Source: Lentisphaerota bacterium (GTDB lineage: Bacteria; Verrucomicrobiota; Kiritimatiellia; RFP12; UBA3636). Taken from it: a stretch of DNA of 8,379 bases. This document shows positions 1 to 5,737 of the stretch, piece after piece (position 1 is the stretch's first letter; the number at the start of each line of letters is the position of its first letter). The notes beneath the pieces were generated by a model. That model saw nothing but the letters and a program-made list of their open reading frames with translations. It was not told the DNA's origin and did not search any database. The DNA lies in contig JALHHX010000094.1 in the NCBI GenBank assembly GCA_022837245.1, forward strand, positions 1 through 8,379, in the 5' to 3' direction. Made by a program: the position numbers and the translations under genes.

Positions 1-3000
1 GAAAAAGTTAATTGCAGGATTGTCTATGATGGTACACCTTTGCCTTTCGGCGGGTGCTGCCAACACTTTCACGGCGGTGTCCGGCAGCGACTGGAACACG
101 GCGGCCAACTGGAGCGAGGGCGTGCCCGTCGCCGGGCAGGCGGTCGTCATCGACGGCGACGCCACGCTCACCAACGCCACGCCGGCGCTGTCGTCGATGA
201 CCGTCAACGCCGGCAAGACGCTGACCTTCGACGGCTGGGACACGGTTCTCACTGCGACGACAGTGTCGATTACAGGAACTGTGACGCATGCTATAAATGG
301 AGATATGGTTGGAAGCGACGGATGGACTCCGAATGCCCGTGTCTACATCGTCTGCGACACTCTGGACATCCCGGTGGGTGGCAAGATTGATGGCAACGCC
401 AAGGGGTATAGAGGGGCGACGGCGACAACGGCTGCAGGTCCCGGATACGGCCCAGGCGGCGGCAGGGCGGCCGTCACGGGCGCGGGTTACGGCGGAAAAG
501 GCGGCCGTGACAATGGAGGCCTTCCATATGGATCGGCATCGATTCCTACTGATCCCGGCAGCGGTGGCGGCAGTGGCGACCGCGCAGGGCGTCCCGGTGG
601 ACACGGCGGCGGAGCGGTCTATATCGATGCGGCCAACGCTGTGACGGTGAACGGCATTATTCAAGTGAACGGAGTCAACGGCTCCACAGGCCAGGGCGGT
701 GGCGGATCGGGCGGCTCGATCTATATAGCCTGCAACACTTTTGAGGGGAGCGGCACGCTCTCTGCTGCTGGCGGCACTGGCGGCAGCGGCGGAGCCGGCG
801 CAGGCACTGGTGGTGGCGGGCGAATCTCTATTGAATACAATCAGACTGCGCAGAGTCTTCTACCGCTGCCTGCGGCGCGGCTGACCACAGAGGCGGGTGT
901 TAGCGGGAACAACTGGGATGGAGACTACGGTGGCATGGGCTCTCTGTATTTCCCGGACAACCAGTTCCTGTCCAGACAAACGGGCGCCTTTGTACATGTT
1001 GGGCAGTGGATGGTTACCGGCATTAATGAAATAGCTCTCGACAGCTTGACGATGGTCAATGGCGGGCTTGGTTTTATTCAAGAGGGCTTTGTGCTGACTG
1101 TTACAAACAACCTCTCTCTCAAGGGGTCTAATGCAAATCTGTACAGGATGGAACTAACCAACGGTGTATTGAATTGTGGCGGGGACATGACAATCGACAA
1201 AGGCGGGGTTGTTATGACGCCAGGGTCAACTCCGTCGGGCGAGCTGAATTGCGTTGGGGACTTGGTGTTGACCAACTCGGCACGGATGATTGTCTATCCG
1301 GGAATTACGGGGTCTCACAGCCAGCACGGCGCACTCGTCAGCGTTGGAGGCGCATTCACTATCGCTGACGCGTCGCAAGTGTTGCCGTATTCGCATCCCA
1401 CGAACGGAGCCTCGGTGTTTTTTGATGTCGGCAGTCTCACAATGGTGGGAGGTTCAATCATCAACGCAACCGGCAAGGGCTATGCCGGGAACCAGTATCT
1501 GAAAGACACCAGAAAGTACGGCTTTGGCCCCGGTGGCGGAAAGGACGAAAACTACGGCGGCAGCTATGGCGGGATCGGCTCTGGCGCAGACGCCACAAAA
1601 ACATACGGAGTCGCATCCGCGCCGATCGAGCCTGGTAGTGGCGGCGGCGGCAGGGCGTATCCCAACGGCGAGGGAGGTGGGGCAGGCGGCGGACTTGTCT
1701 GGATAGATTCGGCAGCCGATGTCGTTATTAACAATAGCTCGATCCTGGCAAATGGCGGCAATGGAAGCACGTCCTACGGCGGGGGCGGATCGGGTGGCGG
1801 TATATTTATCACCTGCGCCAAAATCCAAGGAGTGAATGGTTTGGTTAACGCCTCAGGCGGTACAGGTGGGACGACTCAGGGAGATAGTGGTGGCGGAGGT
1901 AGAATCGCTGTCATTTACGATGCCGTGAAGCAGGCGACAGTTCCCGTACCGGGCGTGCTGTTTACGGCCAATACCGGCGTTGCCAAATTCATCGGTCAAC
2001 CTGGGACTCTCTATTTCACAGACAACCAACTTCTTGAGCGTCAGACTGGGTTTATCTCGCACGTTGGTTCATGGCTTTCCGGCGTACCATTCACGGTATG
2101 GAACCGCGACGGTCTCGTGCTCAGCAACGGCTACCTGCGTCTTCCAGACGGGCTGGAGATCAACGTGACGAACGAGATGGTGGTTTCAGGCACGGATCCC
2201 GCATTCCACAAGCTGGTGGGGGCGGGCGTTGTCATAAACGCCGGCAGTCTGCGGCTCGACAAGAGCGCCGCGTTCGAAGTTATCGGCAGCATCGTCACGA
2301 ACCCGGCGATTCCCGGCGCGGAGGTCAACGTCGCCGGCGAAATGTCCATCGGCCCGAACGCCTGGGTCTATCCGGTCTCTCATCCGACGAACGGAGGATC
2401 TCCGAAGTTTACAGTGGGTTCGCTTACTGTTGATGCGACAGGAGGATTCAATGCGCTTGGAAAGGGATTTGCGGGCGGAACAGTAGGCTCAGCAGGTTTC
2501 GGACCTGGTGCCGGAGGCATCAGCGTGAACACAAAGGATCGTGGCGCTGGTGGTGGCTATGGCGCTCAGGGGACTTCTGTCGGATTTTGCGTTGGTGGTC
2601 TCCCATACGGGTCGGCTAGTTATCCGACACAGCCCGGAAGCGGTGGCGGAGCTCAGACGAACAGCCTGACGTCTGTTGGCGGTTACGGCGGCGGTTTGGT
2701 TTGGGTAGAGGCAACAGGTGCCATTAATCTAGACGGCACGATCAATGTCAACGGAGGGGAGGCTACCGGCAACTCCGGGGCGGGCTCTGGCGGCGGTGTG
2801 AATCTGCGCTGCGGTACCTTTAATGGTAAAGGCAAAATTACAGCCACCGGCGGCTCTTGGTACATCGGCGGCGGTGGCGGTCGTATCGCCGTTGTTTACA
2901 CGGACGTCACGACACAGGCGCTGCTCAGTCCTTCGGTCAGTTTCAATGCGGCCTCTATCCTGTCGAGTGGCGCCATCCGCAGCTTTGGCAATGGGTCGCT

Positions 3001-4078
3001 CTATTTCCCTGACACAACGTTCTTCCCGTACCCTACTCTGACAGGGTCGTATGACATTAATATTCCAACAATGGTGCCGACATGGAATGCTAGCAGTCTC
3101 GTCGTGACTAACGGGGAAATTCATTTCCCGCTTGGTAGCTCGATATCAATATCAGGCGATCTAGCCATAGGCAAGGCTGGTGTAGTTGTCTTCACCAACA
3201 ACCCTGAAGTGGCTTTTGGAAATATCAGCATAACAAATGGCGGTGTTGCCAGCTTTTTCGCTGAAGCCACTAATGGTGTTGCCCCTGCGTACGGCGCGAA
3301 GGTGCAGGTCGCCGGCACGCTGCGCGTCGGCGCCGGCTCCACCGCGAACGTCTACTCGGAGCGCTTGACGGGCGGTTCGGTTTTTTTCGATGTGGATAAT
3401 CTTGATGTGGAGGCAAGTGGAAAAATCAATGCTGATGCTCGAGGGTTTGCATGCGGCGGAGCGCGTGGCATTAATGGGCATGGTCCGGGCGGCGGTGTAG
3501 GACATTGGGGGTCAGACCGTGGCGGCGGTGGCGGCTATGGCGGAAGTGGCGCAACGCATACCAATAATGTAGCTGCGGCTGGTGGCCCATCGTACGGCAG
3601 TTCGATACTTCCCGTATACCCCGGAAGTGGAGGAGGCGACGCTGGAGGCTTTGGCGGAGGACTCATCTGGATGCGTGTCCATAAAAACGCGTTGGTAAAC
3701 GGGACCATCTCGGCCAATGGCGGTTCTGTTATATGGACTAAGGGTGATGGTTCTGGTGGTGGCATCTTCCTAGACTGTGGTTCGTTCGAGGGAAGCGGAA
3801 CACTTTCTGCAAATGGAGGTGTCTATAACGACACTTCAGCGGCGAATGGAGGTGGTGGACGCATCGCTGTGTGGGAGAATGTTTCAGAACACTACCGCAA
3901 TAAATTCTATTCAGGCAACACCAGTGGGGCGGTGATATATGCCGAACCTCCAGTTGCGTTCACTGGCACCGCCGCGGCCACTGCTGGCCCGTACGGCTGC
4001 GCTGGCCTTAAAGCCGAGCCAGGAACAGTTGTCTTCCTGACTGCGCCGCCTGTCGAGACGTTGCTAATAGTTCGGTAG
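1..4078 (+). CDS. Giant secreted glycine-rich repeat (beta-solenoid-like) surface protein, 5' end cut by window edge
   Basis: Function is not recognised; this is probably a structural exoprotein or adhesin. The frame is open from base 2 and reads KKLIAGLSMMVHLCLSAGAA, a good signal peptide with two lysines, a hydrophobic core and a small-residue cleavage site before NTF. Base 1 is G, so ATG at -1 to 1 would give MKKLIAG and about 1,359 residues. A TTG at 20 would start inside the signal peptide and is not preferred. Residues 23-105 carry a DWNTAANWSEGVP motif, as in many PVC surface proteins. Four diverged modules follow, with glycine-rich halves at residues 129-280, 486-640, 815-967 and 1142-1292, each ending in GGGGRI[AS]. 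Linkers after copies 1-3 contain G[ST]LYF[PT]D, and strand-rich sequence with N-G turns. The protein ends in TLLIVR with no PEP-CTERM, LPXTG or transmembrane anchor. Gene type is confident; role is not. Confidence 0.88.
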   Translation, partial: KKLIAGLSMMVHLCLSAGAANTFTAVSGSDWNTAANWSEGVPVAGQAVVIDGDATLTNATPALSSMTVNAGKTLTFDGWDTVLTATTVSITGTVTHAINGDMVGSDGWTPNARVYIVCDTLDIPVGGKIDGNAKGYRGATATTAAGPGYGPGGGRAAVTGAGYGGKGGRDNGGLPYGSASIPTDPGSGGGSGDRAGRPGGHGGGAVYIDAANAVTVNGIIQVNGVNGSTGQGGGGSGGSIYIACNTFEGSGTLSAAGGTGGSGGAGAGTGGGGRISIEYNQTAQSLLPLPAARLTTEAGVSGNNWDGDYGGMGSLYFPDNQFLSRQTGAFVHVGQWMVTGINEIALDSLTMVNGGLGFIQEGFVLTVTNNLSLKGSNANLYRMELTNGVLNCGGDMTIDKGGVVMTPGSTPSGELNCVGDLVLTNSARMIVYPGITGSHSQHGALVSVGGAFTIADASQVLPYSHPTNGASVFFDVGSLTMVGGSIINATGKGYAGNQYLKDTRKYGFGPGGGKDENYGGSYGGIGSGADATKTYGVASAPIEPGSGGGGRAYPNGEGGGAGGGLVWIDSAADVVINNSSILANGGNGSTSYGGGGSGGGIFITCAKIQGVNGLVNASGGTGGTTQGDSGGGGRIAVIYDAVKQATVPVPGVLFTANTGVAKFIGQPGTLYFTDNQLLERQTGFISHVGSWLSGVPFTVWNRDGLVLSNGYLRLPDGLEINVTNEMVVSGTDPAFHKLVGAGVVINAGSLRLDKSAAFEVIGSIVTNPAIPGAEVNVAGEMSIGPNAWVYPVSHPTNGGSPKFTVGSLTVDATGGFNALGKGFAGGTVGSAGFGPGAGGISVNTKDRGAGGGYGAQGTSVGFCVGGLPYGSASYPTQPGSGGGAQTNSLTSVGGYGGGLVWVEATGAINLDGTINVNGGEATGNSGAGSGGGVNLRCGTFNGKGKITATGGSWYIGGGGGRIAVVYTDVTTQALLSPSVSFNAASILSSGAIRSFGNGSLYFPDTTFFPYPTLTGSYDINIPTMVPTWNASSLVVTNGEIHFPLGSSISISGDLAIGKAGVVVFTNNPEVAFGNISITNGGVASFFAEATNGVAPAYGAKVQVAGTLRVGAGSTANVYSERLTGGSVFFDVDNLDVEASGKINADARGFACGGARGINGHGPGGGVGHWGSDRGGGGGYGGSGATHTNNVAAAGGPSYGSSILPVYPGSGGGDAGGFGGGLIWMRVHKNALVNGTISANGGSVIWTKGDGSGGGIFLDCGSFEGSGTLSANGGVYNDTSAANGGGGRIAVWENVSEHYRNKFYSGNTSGAVIYAEPPVAFTGTAAATAGPYGCAGLKAEPGTVVFLTAPPVETLLIVR
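2..61 (+). other. Signal peptide of the glycine-rich protein
   Basis: The translated frame from base 2 gives a positively charged start (KK), a hydrophobic stretch (LIAGLSMMVHLCLS) and an A-G-A-A cleavage region just before NTFTAV. This is the expected layout for a Sec signal peptidase I substrate. The exact cleavage site is a guess, and the initiating Met is outside the window except possibly its last base. Confidence 0.75.
383..838 (+). repeat. Glycine-rich module, copy 1
   Basis: First of four diverged protein-level repeats. It opens with GGKIDGNAKGYRG and runs through YGPGGG, GYGGKGG and LPYGSAS-P-DPGSGGG. It continues with GGHGGGAVYIDAA, VNGIIQVNG, GGGGSGGSIYIAC and GSGTLSAAGG, and closes with GGGGRISIEY. 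Alternating hydrophobic residues in the VYIDA and IYIAC stretches look like beta strands separated by glycine-rich turns. Confidence 0.8.
1454..1918 (+). repeat. Glycine-rich module, copy 2
   Basis: Second copy. It opens SIINATGKGYAG and passes through FGPGGG, YGGIGSG and P-EPGSGGGG. It continues with GGGAGGGLVWIDSA, ILANGGNG, GGGGSGGGIFITC and NASGGTGG, and closes GGGGRIAVIY. The order of sub-motifs matches copy 1, but the DNA is strongly diverged, so this is an old duplication rather than a recent tandem repeat. Confidence 0.8.
2441..2899 (+). repeat. Glycine-rich module, copy 3
   Basis: Third copy. It opens GGFNALGKGFAGG and passes through FGPGAGG, GGGYGAQG and LPYGSASYPTQPGSGGG. It continues with GGYGGGLVWVEA, LDGTINVNGG, GAGSGGGVNLRC and GKITATGG, and closes GGGGGRIAVVY. 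The LPYGSAS element is shared word for word with copy 1. Confidence 0.8.
3422..3874 (+). repeat. Glycine-rich module, copy 4
   Basis: Fourth copy. It opens KINADARGFACGG and passes through GPGGG, GGGGYGGSG and PSYGSS-LPVYPGSGGG. It continues with GGFGGGLIWM, VNGTISANGG, GSGGGIFLDC and GSGTLSANGG, and closes GGGGRIAVWE. The protein ends 67 residues after this copy, so its linker half is much shorter than in the other three. Confidence 0.8.
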
Positions 4079-4096
4079 CGCCGTGAGAAATCAACG

Positions 4097-4124
4097 CTCG
4101 TGGCGGCTTTAGAGCCGCCACGAG
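4097..4124. terminator. Perfect 12-bp hairpin after the glycine-rich gene
   Basis: CTCGTGGCGGCT (4097-4108) pairs exactly with AGCCGCCACGAG (4113-4124) across a four-base TTAG loop, 18 bases after the stop codon. Position and stability fit a transcription terminator or a 3'-end-protecting stem. No run of T follows on either side (the next bases are TAACACTTG), so it is not a classic Rho-independent terminator. It could instead be a copy of a dispersed REP-like palindrome. Confidence 0.55.
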
Positions 4125-4144
4125 TAACACTTGTCCTAGGAGTG

Positions 4145-4150
4145 TATAAT
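4145..4150 (+). promoter_or_regulatory. Candidate -10 box for the deacetylase operon
   Basis: A perfect TATAAT lies in an AT-rich gap downstream of the hairpin and 84 bases before the deacetylase start codon. No good -35 box sits at the usual 16-18 base distance, where the sequence falls on the end of the hairpin, and there is no TGn extension. The match may be chance in AT-rich DNA. A new promoter is nevertheless expected between the hairpin and the next gene. Confidence 0.25.
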
Positions 4151-4234
4151 CTTCAATGATGCTTTTAAATGGCTTAGGAAAAATGTTTTACTAACATAAG
4201 AAGTGTCGACAAACACACACAATTAATTCATATT

Positions 4235-5737
4235 ATGTATCCGAATCGTGCAAAGAGTTTAGCAGGGGTTCTCGGCGTACTGCCATGGCTGGGGTGCATC
4301 GCCGCTCCCGAGGTCGTATGGCGCAACTACGAGCAGACGCTATTGGTGACTTACGAAACTCCTGAGCAGGCGCAGCGGGCGGCCTTGGAGGCGTTGCCGC
4401 TTCCGCCAGGGAAGCGGGTTGCCTTCTCCACGCGCTGGGACGACTCTGTGCCATCGGGCGTCGAGAAGGCAGAGGTTTTGGCCGAGCATGGCTACAAGGG
4501 GACTTTCTATCTCAACAAAGTTGATGCCGGGGGATATGCTGACGGATCTATAATGCGGCGACTTCTCGATCTCGGGTCGTCGGTGGGTGCTCACACTTGC
4601 ACCCATCCATATTTGACCAAGATTGATGCGAACGCGATGTTCCGTGAAATACTATTAAACCGGATTGAAATCGAGTCGCGCGGCAAGGTGTGCGTAAACT
4701 CATTCACACTTCCATACATGGCCTACGAGTCTGAAACAGACTCAAATATGCCCGCCAAGATAGGAGAATGTCTTGTTCGCGCAGGGCTGCACGGTGGAGA
4801 CGAGGTATGGCCGGATGTCGCCTCGCGATTTAAGCGGAGTCCGAATGAGTGGATTGGCGGCTTCACGTTTGATATAAACGACACAAATCCGAAGCTGTCG
4901 GAATTCGAGACTAACATTGGGCGCGGGCTTAAAGCCGTGGAGACAGGGGAATTCGAATGCGGTCCGCACCTGTCTCTTGGTATCCACAATTGGCAGCCAG
5001 ATATGCAGAAATTCGGAGCCGTCATTGCCACGCGGGCAAACAATCGCGACTGGTGGTACTGCAACGCCAACGAATACGTGGCGTACCGGCTTGAAGCCCT
5101 GAACACGCTATTCGTAAAGAAATCCGTGACGGACTGCGAGGCGACTTTCACCGTCTGCCGGCTGCTGCCTTTCGAAACCGGCGCCCGCCTTCCACTGGGC
5201 ATCCGGGCGTCAGCCGGGGTCGTGACGGCCATTGCTGACGGTCATACGCTCGAGGCATTCGGTGGCGGAGTGTTCACTCTGCCACATGATGCCGCGCACC
5301 AGCTTCCCATTCATATAGGCGCTGTCTTCAACAAGGCTAATCTAGAAGCCGAAGCCGCCCTGGAGGCCGATCCCACATTGCCTGGTTTCGCCATCTCTCT
5401 CCACGCCGACCTTGCGGGGAACAGGCTTGTCTGCGTTTTGGAAAACAAGTCTGAGACCGCGATTGAGGGCCCGATGGCTCTAACGTTCCGGCTTCCTCTG
5501 AAGTGGAAGAACGGCATCTTCCGCCAAGATATCGCGCCACTTGCTGCGGGTGAACAGCGGCGCATAGAAGTTCCGATGGGAGATGTGGACAACAATCATA
5601 TCTTGGACGTTGGCGTGTTTTTCTTTGCGGTGCAATGCGATTTTGTAACTGCCGAAGGGACGTCTCGCCTGTACGCCACCGCCGAGGCGGCACCTTTGCA
5701 ACCAAACGCGGTAGCGGCCCAGATAGACCAGCCATGA
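4235..5737 (+). CDS. Secreted NodB-type polysaccharide deacetylase (CE4 family)
   Basis: This 500-residue protein probably removes acetyl groups from N- or O-acetylated polysaccharide outside the cytoplasm, using a bound metal. The hydrophobic N-terminus (LAGVLGVLPWLGCIAA, residues 9-24) looks like a signal peptide; WLGC is a poor lipobox, so a lipoprotein is less likely. CE4 motifs are present in order. Motif 1 is RWDD (67-70), with D69 the expected base and D70 a metal ligand. Motif 2 is HTCTHP (120-125), with H120 and H124 as metal ligands. Motif 3 is TLPY (158-161), lacking the usual Arg. A late LGIHNW (H251) may supply the catalytic acid. Residues 296-490 are strand-rich and look like an added beta-sandwich of unknown role. 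The ATG at 4235 is the only ATG in frame after an upstream stop at 4175, and no Shine-Dalgarno precedes it. The family is confident; the substrate is unknown. Confidence 0.87.
   Translation: MYPNRAKSLAGVLGVLPWLGCIAAPEVVWRNYEQTLLVTYETPEQAQRAALEALPLPPGKRVAFSTRWDDSVPSGVEKAEVLAEHGYKGTFYLNKVDAGGYADGSIMRRLLDLGSSVGAHTCTHPYLTKIDANAMFREILLNRIEIESRGKVCVNSFTLPYMAYESETDSNMPAKIGECLVRAGLHGGDEVWPDVASRFKRSPNEWIGGFTFDINDTNPKLSEFETNIGRGLKAVETGEFECGPHLSLGIHNWQPDMQKFGAVIATRANNRDWWYCNANEYVAYRLEALNTLFVKKSVTDCEATFTVCRLLPFETGARLPLGIRASAGVVTAIADGHTLEAFGGGVFTLPHDAAHQLPIHIGAVFNKANLEAEAALEADPTLPGFAISLHADLAGNRLVCVLENKSETAIEGPMALTFRLPLKWKNGIFRQDIAPLAAGEQRRIEVPMGDVDNNHILDVGVFFFAVQCDFVTAEGTSRLYATAEAAPLQPNAVAAQIDQP
5734..5737 (+). 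promoter_or_regulatory. ATGA stop/start overlap (translational coupling site)
   Basis: The deacetylase ends with TGA at 5735-5737 and the beta-helix protein starts with ATG at 5734-5736. No Shine-Dalgarno sequence is visible just upstream, so ribosomes finishing the first gene probably re-initiate here. This decides the start of the second gene. Confidence 0.7.

Noticed and set aside
8..664. Long open frame of 218 codons on the minus strand opposite the glycine-rich gene
   Set aside because: The plus-strand frame has signal peptide, repeats and homologous modules. The minus-strand translation is Arg/Ala-rich with no domain, as expected opposite GC-rich coding DNA.
4921..4944. GCGCGGGCTTAAAGCCGTGG, resembling the stem of the hairpin at 4097
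   Set aside because: It is a shorter, imperfect inverted repeat within conserved deacetylase coding sequence and shares only the common GGCTT/AAGCC core.
4723..5232. Minus-strand open frame of 169 codons inside the deacetylase
   Set aside because: It lies wholly within the CE4 coding sequence, with no motif of its own.
5635..5733. Earlier ATG for the beta-helix protein, adding 33 residues
   Set aside because: The extension is Arg-rich, lies within the deacetylase and would put the signal peptide in the interior; the ATGA overlap start is far more natural.
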